Part shown: one piece after another, positions 32,965 to 42,463 of the stretch
Layout: each line of letters opens with the position of its first letter
How positions within the stretch are numbered: position 1 is the first letter of the stretch
NCBI RefSeq assembly: GCF_015291725.1
Contig: NZ_CP030038.1
Location: 2,097,001-2,161,000 of the forward strand
Reading direction: 5' to 3'
From: Bradyrhizobium sp. CCBAU 51765
GTDB lineage: Bacteria > Pseudomonadota > Alphaproteobacteria > Rhizobiales > Xanthobacteraceae
DNA length: 64,000 nucleotides
The notes under the pieces: model-generated
Database searches by the model: none
Told to the model about the DNA's origin: nothing
Seen by the model: the letters and a program-made list of their open reading frames with translations, nothing else
Program-made: the position numbers and the translations under genes

Positions 32965-34715
32965 GCGCGGCAACGCCTGCAAAATTGACCGAGAAGCCGG
33001 CCGAACCGTGGCGGCAGCGGCTGATCCGCAGCCTGCTCTACGGGCGCAATGTCGATCGCGCCGTGAAGGCGCGAGCGCGCGTGGGGCTTGCGATACTGGC
33101 CTTCGCTTCGGTCTATGCCCTGATCGGCGGGCGGCTCGTGATGTTCGCGATCGGCGCGGACGCCCACGGGGCGCGCCGCGCCGCGGCGCAGGAGGTGGTT
33201 GCGACCGCGCGGCCCGACATCGTCGACCGCAACGGCGCGATCCTCGCGACCGACGTCAAGGCCGCGAGCCTGTTCAGCGAGCCGCGGCGCATCATCGACA
33301 AGGATGAGGCGATCGAGCTCCTGACGGCGACCATTCCCGACCTCGACGAGGCCGAGGTGCGCGAGCGCCTGAAGTCGCGCAAGGGCTTCGCCTGGCTCAA
33401 GCGCGAGGTCACGCCGGCGCAGCAGCAGGCCATCCACAAGCTCGGCCTTCCCGGCATCGGCTTCCTGCGCGAGAACAAGCGCGTCTACCCGACGGGCAAC
33501 GAGGTCGCCCACATCATCGGTCTCGTCAACATCGACAACCAGGGCATCGCCGGCCTGGAGAAGTGGCTCGACAACCAGGGGCTCGCCGATCTCCACCGTG
33601 CCGGCTTTGCGACCGACCGGCTGCAGAAGCCGATCGAGCTCTCGGTCGATCTGCGCGTCGAGCATGCGCTGCGTGACGAACTCCTCAAGGCCAAGGACAA
33701 GTTCCACGCCAAGGCCGCTTCCGGCATCGTCTCCAACGTCAAGACCGGCGAGATCGTGGCGATGGTCTCGCTGCCCGATTTCGATCCCAACAATCCGAAG
33801 GAAGCGCACGACCCCGATCGCATCAATCGCCTGACCACCGGCGTCTACGAGATGGGTTCGACCTTCAAGGCGTTCACGCTGGCGATGGGGCTCGATTCCG
33901 GCAAGATCAACCTGAATTCGATGTGGGACGCGCGCGGAAACCTGCACTACGGCAAGTTCACCATCCATGACAGCCATCCGCTCGGGCGCTTCATCAACAC
34001 CAAGGAAGTGTTCACCTACTCGTCCAACATCGGCGCGGCGCGGATCGCGCTTAACCAGGGCGTCGAAGCGCACAAGGCGTTCCTCGCCAAGATGGGCCAG
34101 ATGACGCGGCTGCGCACCGAATTGCCGGAGAGCGCGGCGCCGCTGATCCCGCGGCGCTGGAGCGAGTTGAATACGGTCACCGCTGCGTTCGGCCAGGGCC
34201 TGTCGGTGGCACCGCTGCAGGCCGTGATGGGCATCAACGCGCTGGTGAACGGCGGCTATCTGATTCCGCCGACATTCATGAAGCGCAGCGAATCCGAGGC
34301 CATGGCGATGGCCAAGCGCGTCATCAAGACGGAGACCAGCGACAAGATGCGGTACCTGATGCGGCTCAATGCCGAGATCGGCACCGCCAAGACCGCCGAC
34401 GTCAAGGGCTATTACGTCGGCGGCAAGACCGGCACGTCCGAGAAGGTCATCAACGGGCGCTACGCCAAGAAGCGCGTGCTCAACTCCTTCACCGCCATCC
34501 TGCCCTGCGACGATCCCAAATATCACGTCCTGATCATGCTGGACGAGCCGCAGGCGCTGCCCGAAACGCATGGTTTCATCACGTCGGGCTGGAACGCGGT
34601 GCCGACCGGGGGCAAGGTGATCGAGCGGATCGCGCCGCTCCTGGGCGTCGAGCCGCGGTTCGACCTGCCGCCGTCCGACCGCCTTATTCTTGCAGCATCC
34701 AGGACAACCCAGTAA
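32961..34715 (+). CDS. ftsI: Peptidoglycan D,D-transpeptidase (PBP3)
   Basis: The 584-residue protein has a cytoplasmic N-terminus, one membrane helix (about 41-65), a PBP dimerisation domain (RPDIVDRNGAILATD) and a transpeptidase domain with all three active-site motifs: STFK (Ser300), SSN (354-356) and KTG (489-491). It crosslinks septal peptidoglycan with FtsW. The start overlaps the ftsL stop. The murE gene follows after an 83-bp gap. Confidence 0.96.
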   Translation: MSAATPAKLTEKPAEPWRQRLIRSLLYGRNVDRAVKARARVGLAILAFASVYALIGGRLVMFAIGADAHGARRAAAQEVVATARPDIVDRNGAILATDVKAASLFSEPRRIIDKDEAIELLTATIPDLDEAEVRERLKSRKGFAWLKREVTPAQQQAIHKLGLPGIGFLRENKRVYPTGNEVAHIIGLVNIDNQGIAGLEKWLDNQGLADLHRAGFATDRLQKPIELSVDLRVEHALRDELLKAKDKFHAKAASGIVSNVKTGEIVAMVSLPDFDPNNPKEAHDPDRINRLTTGVYEMGSTFKAFTLAMGLDSGKINLNSMWDARGNLHYGKFTIHDSHPLGRFINTKEVFTYSSNIGAARIALNQGVEAHKAFLAKMGQMTRLRTELPESAAPLIPRRWSELNTVTAAFGQGLSVAPLQAVMGINALVNGGYLIPPTFMKRSESEAMAMAKRVIKTETSDKMRYLMRLNAEIGTAKTADVKGYYVGGKTGTSEKVINGRYAKKRVLNSFTAILPCDDPKYHVLIMLDEPQALPETHGFITSGWNAVPTGGKVIERIAPLLGVEPRFDLPPSDRLILAASRTTQ

Positions 34716-34798
34716 TCAATCGGGTGGGCCATCGCCGGTGCTGAGTCGGAATTTTCAAAGCGATTCGGCTTTCCGGCAGGCATGTCGACTGGAAGACC

Positions 34799-36271
34799 AT
34801 GAAGCTGCGCGACCTCTTGGGTCAGGATGTTCTGGGCAATGATGCCGCGATCGAGTCCGCTGTTGCGGCTCTCGACGTGAGCGGCATTGCGCTCGACAGC
34901 CGCGTGGTCAAGCCGGGCGATCTCTTCGTCGCAATCGCGGGCAGCAAGACCGACGGCGCGCGCTTCATCGATGCGGCAATTGCCGCGGGCGCGATCGCAG
35001 TCGTTGGCGACCATGCGCCTGCGGCCACCAATGTGCCGTTTATCACTGTGGCCAATCCGCGCCGCACACTGGCGCTGGCCGCGGCAAAGTTCTTTCCCGC
35101 GCAGCCCGCCACGATCGCCGCCGTGACCGGAACCAGCGGCAAGACCTCGGTTGCGGCGTTCACACGTCAGATCTGGGAGCGGCTGGGGCATGCCTCCGCC
35201 AGCATCGGCACCATCGGTCTCGTCTCGCCCAAACGCACCGTCTACGGCTCGCTGACGACGCCCGATCCGATCGCGCTGCACCGGCAGATCGACGAGATCG
35301 CGCGCGAGGGCGTTACCCATCTCGCCTTCGAGGCCTCCTCGCACGGGCTCGACCAGTATCGCCTCGACGGCGTGCGCGTCTCCGCCGGCGGCTTCACCAA
35401 CCTCTCGCGCGACCACATGGATTACCATCCGAGCGTTGCGCATTATCTCGCGGCGAAGCTCCGCCTGTTCCGCGAACTGGTGCCGCCGGGTGGCGCCGCG
35501 GTGATCTCGGCCGATCATGATTGCTCGGCTGAAGCGATCGAGGCCGCCAGGGCGCGCGGCCTGCGCGTCATGGCGGTCGGCCGCAACGGCGACGGAGCAG
35601 GCGAGGGCATCCGCCTGACGGAGGCCGCGGTCGAAGGTTTCGCGCAAAAACTCACGCTCGAACATCGCGGCAAGCGCTTCGCCATCCGGCTGCCGCTGGT
35701 CGGCGAATTCCAGATCGAGAACGCGCTGGTGTCGGCCGGCCTTGCCATCGGCACCGGCAGCGACGCTGCAAACGTATTCGCAAGCCTCGAACATCTCGAA
35801 GGCGCGAAGGGCCGGCTCGAGCGTGTCGGCGAGCGCAACGGCGCGCCGATCTTCGTCGATTACGCGCACAAGCCCGATGCGCTGGCGAAGGCGCTGCAGG
35901 CGCTGCGGCCTTATGCGAAGCGCAGGCTGGTCGTCGTGTTCGGCGCCGGCGGCGACCGCGATGCCGGCAAGCGTCCGATCATGGGCGAGATCGCGGCCGA
36001 GAACGCCGACAGCGTCATCGTCACCGACGACAATCCGCGCAGCGAGAAGCCGGAAGCCATCCGCGCCGCGATCCTCGCCACCGCGAAGGGCGCCCGGGAG
36101 ATCGGCGACCGCGCCGCCGCGATCCGCGCCGCGATCGAGGAGCTGGAAGACGGCGATGCACTGCTCATCGCCGGCAAGGGCCATGAGACCGGGCAGATCG
36201 TCGGCGGAGAAGTTCTGCCCTTCAGTGATCACGAGGCGGTTGCCGCCGCACTAGCGTCGAGGGTTGCATGA
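34799..36271 (+). CDS. murE: UDP-MurNAc-L-Ala-D-Glu:meso-diaminopimelate ligase
   Basis: The 490-residue cytoplasmic ligase adds the third residue to the UDP-MurNAc peptide. The ATP loop GTSGKTSVAA (111-120) is intact, and VTDDNPRSEKP contains the DNPR motif that selects meso-diaminopimelate over lysine. The C-terminal FVDYAHKPDAL and GAGGDRDAGKRP blocks are also typical. Its stop overlaps the murF start by 4 bp (ATGA), so they are coupled. An 83-bp gap separates it from ftsI. Confidence 0.96.
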   Translation: MKLRDLLGQDVLGNDAAIESAVAALDVSGIALDSRVVKPGDLFVAIAGSKTDGARFIDAAIAAGAIAVVGDHAPAATNVPFITVANPRRTLALAAAKFFPAQPATIAAVTGTSGKTSVAAFTRQIWERLGHASASIGTIGLVSPKRTVYGSLTTPDPIALHRQIDEIAREGVTHLAFEASSHGLDQYRLDGVRVSAGGFTNLSRDHMDYHPSVAHYLAAKLRLFRELVPPGGAAVISADHDCSAEAIEAARARGLRVMAVGRNGDGAGEGIRLTEAAVEGFAQKLTLEHRGKRFAIRLPLVGEFQIENALVSAGLAIGTGSDAANVFASLEHLEGAKGRLERVGERNGAPIFVDYAHKPDALAKALQALRPYAKRRLVVVFGAGGDRDAGKRPIMGEIAAENADSVIVTDDNPRSEKPEAIRAAILATAKGAREIGDRAAAIRAAIEELEDGDALLIAGKGHETGQIVGGEVLPFSDHEAVAAALASRVA

Positions 36272-37650
36272 GCGCGCCAATATGGACGGTTGCCGAGGTC
36301 GCGCGTGCGCTGGGTGTCACCGGATCGTTCCCGGACACGGGAATCGACTTCATCACGCAGGACAGCCGGCTGGTGAAGCCGGGCAGCCTGTTCGTCGCGC
36401 TCAGCGGCACGCCGAGCGGCGGCTTCGTCTCGGCCTTCGCCAGCGCGCGCGACGGCTGGGAGTTCGCGGACAAGGCGGAAGCTTCGGGCGCGGTCGCGAT
36501 GATCGTGCCGCACGAGATCGCCGGCATTCGCATTCCGCAGATCGTCGTCAGGGATACGTTGATCGACGGTCTCTGGGGCCTCGCCCGGGCCGCACGCGCG
36601 CGCTTCAATGGCCCGGTGATCGGACTCACCGGAAGCGCGGGCAAGACCAGCACCAAGGAATTTCTCGCCGCCTATCCGAACGCCTATGCGAGCCCGTCGA
36701 GCTTCAACAATTTCTGGGGCGTTCCGCTGACTCTGTGCAATGCCAGGCGAGACGCCAGCCTCTGGGTCGTCGAGATGGGAATGAACCAGCAAGGCGAGAT
36801 CGCGCGGCTCAGCGAATTGACGCGCCCGACGGTCGCGCTCGTCGTCAACGTGCAGCCCGTGCATCTGGAAAAGCTCGGCTCGCTGGAAGCCATCCGGCGC
36901 GAGAAGGTGTCGATCGCGCTCGGCCTGCCCGAGAATGGTGTGCTGGTGCTGCCCGCCGGGATCAAGGCGCCCGAGTGGAAGGGCAAGGTCGTGCGCTTCG
37001 GCGGCGAGCATGCCGAGGTGCACGAGGTCGCGCACGCGCCGCACGGCGAGAGCTGGCAGGTCGTGGCCGCGATCGGGAAGAAGGAGATCGCCTTCAGCCT
37101 CACCCCTGGCGCGCCGCACCGGGTGCACAATGCGCTGGCAGCGCTTGCCGCCATTCATGCTGCGCATCTCGACGTCGCGACGCTGGCGATCAAGCTCGAC
37201 CGCGTCGGCATCATGACCGGCCGCGGCGTCGAGCAGGCGGTCGGCGATATCACCGTGATCGACGACAGCTTCAACGGCAATCCGGCCAGCGTGGCGGCTG
37301 CGCTGCAAAGCCTCCAGGCGCGCCACGTGAGCGAAGGCCGCCGCATCGCGGTTCTCGGCGACATGCTCGAACTGGGCGAGGACGCGCCGAACTATCATAC
37401 CGGCCTCGCCAAATATCTCGAAGGCATCGACGGCGTCTACTGCGTCGGTCCTCTGATGCGCCACCTCTACGACGTGCTGCCATCAGGCAAGGGCCTCGGC
37501 TGGCACGATGATCCGGCCACACTGAAGCCGGGCGAGGTTGCGAGCCTGCTGAAGGCAGGGGATGTCGTGGTTGTCAAGGGCAGCAAAAAGATGTTCTGGG
37601 TCAACAAGTTCGTGCCGGGCCTGATGACCGCCTTGCAGGCGAAGGCGTAA
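36268..37650 (+). CDS. murF: UDP-MurNAc-tripeptide:D-Ala-D-Ala ligase
   Basis: The 460-residue cytoplasmic ligase adds D-Ala-D-Ala to the tripeptide. The ATP loop GSAGKTSTKEF (about 116-126), NFWGVPLTL, MGMNQQGEI and VIDDSFNGNPASV are family blocks. It overlaps murE by 4 bp and precedes mraY by 180 bp. That gap shows no convincing gene. Confidence 0.95.
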   Translation: MSAPIWTVAEVARALGVTGSFPDTGIDFITQDSRLVKPGSLFVALSGTPSGGFVSAFASARDGWEFADKAEASGAVAMIVPHEIAGIRIPQIVVRDTLIDGLWGLARAARARFNGPVIGLTGSAGKTSTKEFLAAYPNAYASPSSFNNFWGVPLTLCNARRDASLWVVEMGMNQQGEIARLSELTRPTVALVVNVQPVHLEKLGSLEAIRREKVSIALGLPENGVLVLPAGIKAPEWKGKVVRFGGEHAEVHEVAHAPHGESWQVVAAIGKKEIAFSLTPGAPHRVHNALAALAAIHAAHLDVATLAIKLDRVGIMTGRGVEQAVGDITVIDDSFNGNPASVAAALQSLQARHVSEGRRIAVLGDMLELGEDAPNYHTGLAKYLEGIDGVYCVGPLMRHLYDVLPSGKGLGWHDDPATLKPGEVASLLKAGDVVVVKGSKKMFWVNKFVPGLMTALQAKA

Positions 37651-37830
37651 ACTGCTTGGAAGGCGCTGTTCCCGAATCCCACCCTTTGTGGCGCGAAGCC
37701 GTCCGTTTTCCCAGAGGTCGCGCGACCCATGACGAAGACCAGCGAATGCCCGTGAGGCACGTCGAGGCCAAGATAACGGCCACGAACAAGGCCAAGGCTG
37801 CGTGTGCAAAGGCGCCATAGGACCGTCTGA

Positions 37831-38934
37831 ATGTTTTACTGGCTGATCGAGCTCTCCAACACATTTCCGGGCTTCGGTGCCATTCGCACCTTCCTGAACG
37901 TCTTCCGCTACATCACCTTCCGCACCGGCGGGGCGGTCGTGACCGGCGCGCTGTTCGTGTTCCTGTTCGGGCCCTGGATCATCGACCATCTGCGCATCCG
38001 CCAGGGCAAGGGCCAGCCGATTCGCTCCGACGGCCCCCAATCGCATCTCGCCAAGAAGGGCACGCCCACCATGGGCGGGCTGATGATCCTGTCCGGCCTC
38101 ACCGTCGGCACGGTGCTGTGGGCCAATCCGCTCAACCCCTATGTCTGGATTGTGCTGGCGGTGACGCTCGGCTTCGGCTTCGTCGGCTTCTATGACGATT
38201 ACCTCAAGGTGACCAAGCAGACCACGACCGGGTTCGGCAGCAAGCTTCGCCTGCTGATCGAGGCGATCATCGCGCTGGTCGCCTGCTACGCGCTGGTGCG
38301 GCTGAACCGCGATCCCGCCTCGACCGCGCTGACGATCCCGTTCCTCAAGGACACCGTGCTGCATTTCGGCTGGTTCTTCGTCATCTTCGGCGCCTTCGTC
38401 ATCGTCGGCTCCGGCAACGCGGTGAATCTCACCGATGGTCTCGACGGCCTCGCCATCGTGCCGGTGATGATCGCGACCGCGAGCTTTGCGATGATCGCCT
38501 ATCTCGCCGGCAACGCCGTGTTCGCCGAATATCTCCAGATCAAATACGTCGCGGGCACAGGCGAACTGGCGGTGCTCTGCGGCGCGCTGCTGGGCGCTGG
38601 TCTCGGTTTCCTCTGGTTCAACGCCCCGCCGGCCTCGATCTTCATGGGCGACACCGGCTCGCTCGCGCTGGGCGGCATGCTCGGCGCCATCGCGGTCGCG
38701 GTGAAGCACGAGATCGTGCTCGCCGTGATCGGCGGCCTGTTCGTGCTGGAGGCGGTCTCCGTCATCGTGCAGGTGGTGTCGTTCAAGCTCACGGGAAAAC
38801 GCATCTTCCGGATGGCGCCCATCCACCACCATTTCGAGCAGCTCGGCTGGACCGAGCCGCAGATCGTGATCCGCTTCTGGATCATCTCGGTGATGCTGGC
38901 GCTCGCCGGCCTGTCCACGCTGAAGCTGCGGTGA
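37831..38934 (+). CDS. mraY: Phospho-MurNAc-pentapeptide transferase
   Basis: The 367-residue protein with about ten membrane helices links the UDP-MurNAc-pentapeptide to undecaprenyl phosphate to form lipid I. Family motifs are [21 protein letters not shown] with catalytic Asp residues, [13 protein letters not shown] and [21 protein letters not shown] is the cytoplasmic HHH loop. The gene follows a 180-bp gap after murF and is followed by a family B palindrome. Confidence 0.96.
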   Translation: MFYWLIELSNTFPGFGAIRTFLNVFRYITFRTGGAVVTGALFVFLFGPWIIDHLRIRQGKGQPIRSDGPQSHLAKKGTPTMGGLMILSGLTVGTVLWANPLNPYVWIVLAVTLGFGFVGFYDDYLKVTKQTTTGFGSKLRLLIEAIIALVACYALVRLNRDPASTALTIPFLKDTVLHFGWFFVIFGAFVIVGSGNAVNLTDGLDGLAIVPVMIATASFAMIAYLAGNAVFAEYLQIKYVAGTGELAVLCGALLGAGLGFLWFNAPPASIFMGDTGSLALGGMLGAIAVAVKHEIVLAVIGGLFVLEAVSVIVQVVSFKLTGKRIFRMAPIHHHFEQLGWTEPQIVIRFWIISVMLALAGLSTLKLR

Positions 38935-38955
38935 TGAGGATGGCTGCCCAGCACC

Positions 38956-39034
38956 GTCATTCCGGGGCGACGCATCTGCGTCGAACCCGGAATCTCGAGA
39001 TTCCGGGTTCTCGCTCCGCGAGCCCCGGAACGAC
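38956..39034. repeat. Palindromic repeat, family B copy 3
   Basis: Outer arms GTCATTCCGGGGC and GCCCCGGAACGAC and inner arms CCCGGAATCTC/GAGATTCCGGG form a strong double hairpin between mraY and murD. Confidence 0.88.
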
Positions 39035-39049
39035 GGAGATGGAGTCATC

Positions 39050-40447
39050 ATGATCCCGGTCACATCCTTCGCCGGCAAGACGGTCGCGGTGTTCGGCCTC
39101 GGCGGCTCGGGGCTCGCCTCCTGCCATGCCTTGAAGGCGGGGGGCGCCGAAGTGATCGCCGCCGACGACAATGCCGAGAACGTCGCCAAGGCGGTTCAGG
39201 CCGGCTTCATCACCGCCGATCTGCGCAACGTCTCCTGGGCGAATTTCGCTGCGCTCGTGCTCGCGCCCGGCGTGCCGCTGACGCATCCGGTGCCGCACTG
39301 GAGCGTGCTGAAGGCGCGCGAGGCCGGGGTCGAGGTCATCGGCGACATCGAGCTGTTCTGCCGCGAGCGGCGCCGCCACGCGCCGGACGCGCCGTTCGTC
39401 GCCATCACCGGCACCAACGGCAAGTCGACCACGACGGCGCTGATCGCGCACCTGACGAAAGTCGCCGGCTACGACACCCAGATGGGCGGCAATATCGGCA
39501 CCGCGATCCTGTCGCTGGAGCCGCCGCGCATGGGCCGCGTTCACGTCATCGAGATGTCGTCCTACCAGATCGACCTCACGCCCTCGCTCGATCCCTCCGT
39601 CGGCATCCTGCTCAATGTCAGCGAGGACCATATCGACCGGCATGGTACGATCGAGCACTACGCCGCGGTGAAGGAGCGCCTCGTCGCCGGCGTGCAGGCG
39701 GGCGGCACCGCGATCGTGGGCGTCGACGACGGCTATTGCCGCGACATCGCCGACCGGCTCGACCGCACTGGCAAGAACGTGGTGCGCATCTCGGTCAAGA
39801 ACCCGCTCGCGTCGGGCATTTACGTCGAGCACGGCACCATCGTGCGCGCCGCGGGCGGCGCCCGCAGCGAGGTCGCCGCGCTCGGCGGCATCGGCTCGCT
39901 GCGCGGCCTGCACAACGCGCAGAACGCGGCCTGCGCCGCCGCCGCTGCACTCGCCATGGGCATCAGCCAGGACGTGCTGCAGGACGGCCTGCGCAGCTTT
40001 CCCGGCCTTGCCCACCGCATGGAGCAGGTCGGCCGCCGCGGCAACGTGCTGTTCGTCAACGATTCCAAGGGCACCAATGCCGATGCCACAGCGCATGCGC
40101 TGTCGTCGTTTGCAGATATTTTCTGGATCGCCGGCGGCAAGCCGAAGGCGGGTGGCATCACAAGCCTCACCGGCTTCTTTCCCCGCATCAGCAAGGCTTA
40201 TCTGATCGGCGAGGCCGCACAGGAATTTTCCGGCACGCTCGGCGCGGTCCCGCACGAGATCAGCCAGACGCTCGACGTCGCCGTCGAGCACGCCGCGCGC
40301 GATGCAGAAGCCTCGGGTCTCACCGACGCCGTCGTGCTTCTGTCCCCCGCCTGCGCCTCCTTCGACCAGTACCGCAACTTCGAGATCCGCGGCACCAGGT
40401 TCCGCGAACTGGTGCAGGCGCTGCCGGGTGTGAAGCCGGTGGTGTGA
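39050..40447 (+). CDS. murD: UDP-MurNAc-L-alanine:D-glutamate ligase
   Basis: The 465-residue cytoplasmic ligase adds D-Glu. Visible blocks are the N-terminal [13 protein letters not shown], the ATP loop [14 protein letters not shown] (about 120-133), the pair GGNIGTAIL and EMSSYQIDL, and [18 protein letters not shown] 39050 follows GGAGATGGAG. It lies after a palindrome and runs into a small secreted-protein gene 2 bp downstream. Confidence 0.95.
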   Translation: MIPVTSFAGKTVAVFGLGGSGLASCHALKAGGAEVIAADDNAENVAKAVQAGFITADLRNVSWANFAALVLAPGVPLTHPVPHWSVLKAREAGVEVIGDIELFCRERRRHAPDAPFVAITGTNGKSTTTALIAHLTKVAGYDTQMGGNIGTAILSLEPPRMGRVHVIEMSSYQIDLTPSLDPSVGILLNVSEDHIDRHGTIEHYAAVKERLVAGVQAGGTAIVGVDDGYCRDIADRLDRTGKNVVRISVKNPLASGIYVEHGTIVRAAGGARSEVAALGGIGSLRGLHNAQNAACAAAAALAMGISQDVLQDGLRSFPGLAHRMEQVGRRGNVLFVNDSKGTNADATAHALSSFADIFWIAGGKPKAGGITSLTGFFPRISKAYLIGEAAQEFSGTLGAVPHEISQTLDVAVEHAARDAEASGLTDAVVLLSPACASFDQYRNFEIRGTRFRELVQALPGVKPVV

Positions 40448-40449
40448 AG

Positions 40450-40854
40450 ATGTCGCGGCGACGCTGGATCGGGATCGCCGTCGCCGCACTTGCTGTTCCA
40501 GTCGCCGCGGGTTTTGGCTTCGTTGTTGCCGTCGACAATCTCATGAGTGGCTTCGGTGCGTGCCGCGTCGTTCGCCAGCGCGCATTCGCCTCGCCTAGCG
40601 GCAGCAAGCTGGTCGTCGTGGTCTGGAAGTCATGCGGTGCGACGGTACCCGACAGCACGCAAGCCAGCATCATCGCGCGCGGCCGGACGTTCTCGCCCGA
40701 GAGCACGCCGACCTTTCTCAGCGTGCGCGGGCACCTTGATGTTGTCGTCGCGTGGAGCAGTGAGCGCGCGGTCAGGATCGGGTTCATTCCCGGACCGGAT
40801 CAGATCTACAAGCGCGACCAGCGCGCGGGAGACGTTGCGATCAACTACGAATAG
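40450..40854 (+). CDS. Small exported protein of unknown function inside the dcw cluster
   Basis: The 134-residue protein begins MSRRRWIGIAVAALAVPVAA, a basic N-terminus and a hydrophobic segment (residues 5-32) that is a signal peptide or membrane anchor. The rest is a small domain with two Cys (FGACRVV and WKSCGATVPD), likely disulfide-bonded, and a strand-rich pattern. It starts 2 bp after murD, so it is cotranslated with it. No family is recognised; a periplasmic role linked to wall synthesis is only a guess from position. Confidence 0.65.
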   Translation: MSRRRWIGIAVAALAVPVAAGFGFVVAVDNLMSGFGACRVVRQRAFASPSGSKLVVVVWKSCGATVPDSTQASIIARGRTFSPESTPTFLSVRGHLDVVVAWSSERAVRIGFIPGPDQIYKRDQRAGDVAINYE

Positions 40855-41010
40855 GCTCTCGTGTCCCGGACGCCGTGCGGCACGAAGTGACGCTCCGCAG
40901 AGCCGGGACTCAGGCCGCTACACGATATACTGCCGCGATATGGGCCCCGGCTCTGCAGCGCACCACGCCGCGAAGAGGCGGCGCGCTGCGCTGCGTCCGG
41001 GGCACGAGAC
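40855..41010. repeat. Palindromic repeat, family D copy 2
   Basis: Ends GCTCTCGTGTCCCGGACG and CGTCCGGGGCACGAGA are complementary apart from one base. Inner GAGCCGGGACT and GGCCCCGGCTCTG arms also pair. It lies in front of ftsW. Confidence 0.8.
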
Positions 41011-41033
41011 TCTCCACAACTTGATCCATCATG

Positions 41034-41048
41034 TTAACCTTGCGGTAA
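41034..41048 (+). promoter_or_regulatory. CtrA-like box upstream of ftsW
   Basis: TTAACCTTGCGGTAA is TTAA-N7-GTAA, one mismatch from the CtrA consensus TTAA-N7-TTAA, 48 bp before the ftsW start. CtrA controls division genes in several alphaproteobacteria. Sequence alone cannot prove binding. Confidence 0.35.
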
Positions 41049-41096
41049 CCAACCTCGGCGACCAATGGACGGACCTCCGTCCGAAAGCGGCCGCCC

Positions 41097-42248
41097 ATGC
41101 TCTCCCGTGAAGAACGCACCCCCTTTTCCGAGTGGTGGTGGACCGTCGACAAGCCGCTGATGGGCGCCATCCTGGCCTTGATGCTGACCGGCGTGATCCT
41201 GTCGCTGGCGGCGAGCCCGCCGGTTGCGACCCGCATCGGGCTCGATCCCTTCCATTTCTTCAGCCGCCACGTGCTGTTCCTGGTGCCGTCCTGCATCGTG
41301 CTCGTCGGCGTGTCCTTCCTGTCGCCACGCTCCATCCGCCGCAGTGCGCTCATCATCTTCGCGATCAGCATCATCCTGATCGTGCTCACGCTCGCAATCG
41401 GCCCCGAGGTGAAGGGCTCGCGGCGCTGGATCACGCTGCTCGGCGTCAACATCCAGGCCTCCGAAATCGCAAAGCCGTCCTTCGTCGTCATCGCCGCCTG
41501 GCTGTTCGCGGAATCAACCAGGCGGCCGGAGATGCCGGCGACCTCGATGGCGGTGGTGCTGCTCCTGATGCTGGTCGCGCTGCTGGTGATGGAGCCCGAC
41601 TTCGGCCAGACCATGCTGGTCCTGATGGTGTGGGGCTCGCTGTTCTTCATCGCGGGCATGCGGATGATCTGGGTGTTCGGTCTCGCAGGTCTCGGCGCCG
41701 CCGGCCTGTTCAGCGCCTATCTGTTCGTCCCGCACGTCGCCGGCCGCATCAGGCGTTTCATGAATCCGGCCTCCGGCGACACTTTCCAGGTCGATACCGC
41801 CATGGAAGCCTTCTACAACGGCGGCTGGTTCGGCCTCGGACCGGGCGAGGGCATCGCCAAGCGCAGCCTGCCGGACAGCCACACCGACTTCGTGTTCGCG
41901 GTCGCCGCCGAGGAGTTCGGCATCATCCTGTGCCTCGCCATGCTGGCGCTGTTCGCCTTCGTCGTCATCCGCACGCTGTCGCGCGCCTATGCCAACGAGG
42001 ACATGTTCTCGCGCTTTGCGGCTTCTGGGCTTGCGATCCTGTTCGGCGTGCAGGCCGCGATCAACATGTCGGTGAACCTGCAGCTGATTCCAGCCAAGGG
42101 CATGACGCTGCCGTTCATCTCCTATGGCGGCTCCTCGATCGTGTCGCTGGCCTATGGTGTCGGCATGATGCTGGCTCTGACGCGGCTGCGCCCGCGCACC
42201 GAGGTCGAAGCGAGCGGCCACGCCGAGGCGATGCGGAGTTATGCGTGA
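41097..42248 (+). CDS. ftsW: Peptidoglycan glycosyltransferase FtsW (SEDS family)
   Basis: The 383-residue protein has about ten membrane helices and the SEDS signatures: GSRRWITLLGVNIQASEIAK in the middle, FNPASGDTFQ-type loop and GGWFGLGPGEGIAKRSLPDS before the last helices, and PFISYGGSSIVS near the end. It polymerises lipid II at the septum together with FtsI. It follows a family D palindrome and a possible CtrA box, so it may have its own promoter. Another family D copy follows it. Confidence 0.95.
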   Translation: MLSREERTPFSEWWWTVDKPLMGAILALMLTGVILSLAASPPVATRIGLDPFHFFSRHVLFLVPSCIVLVGVSFLSPRSIRRSALIIFAISIILIVLTLAIGPEVKGSRRWITLLGVNIQASEIAKPSFVVIAAWLFAESTRRPEMPATSMAVVLLLMLVALLVMEPDFGQTMLVLMVWGSLFFIAGMRMIWVFGLAGLGAAGLFSAYLFVPHVAGRIRRFMNPASGDTFQVDTAMEAFYNGGWFGLGPGEGIAKRSLPDSHTDFVFAVAAEEFGIILCLAMLALFAFVVIRTLSRAYANEDMFSRFAASGLAILFGVQAAINMSVNLQLIPAKGMTLPFISYGGSSIVSLAYGVGMMLALTRLRPRTEVEASGHAEAMRSYA

Positions 42249-42254
42249 TATAGG

Positions 42255-42409
42255 TTTCGTGTCCCGGACAAGCCAACGGGTCCGCGCGTAGCGCGGCCCG
42301 ATGACAGGCTCCGCGCAGATCCGGGACCCGGAATGCCGCAACCAATGGGCCCCGGTGCAGCAGCGCACCACGTCGCCAAGAGCGACGCGCCGCGCCCCGG
42401 GGCACGAAC
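42255..42409. repeat. Palindromic repeat, family D copy 3
   Basis: Ends TTTCGTGTCCCGGA and CCGGGGCACGAA pair with one mismatch. The inner part has GGGTCCGCGCGTAGCGCGGCCC and GATGACAGGCTCCGCGC. It fills the ftsW-murG gap. Confidence 0.75.
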
Positions 42410-42463
42410 ACCTTTGTTGCCGCACTCGCAATGACCGAGAACTCCCTGTAAAACCCCCTCATC

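Noticed and set aside
37651..37830. Small ORFs between murF and mraY
   Set aside because: They are 8-25 codons long, without ribosome-binding sites or recognisable composition.
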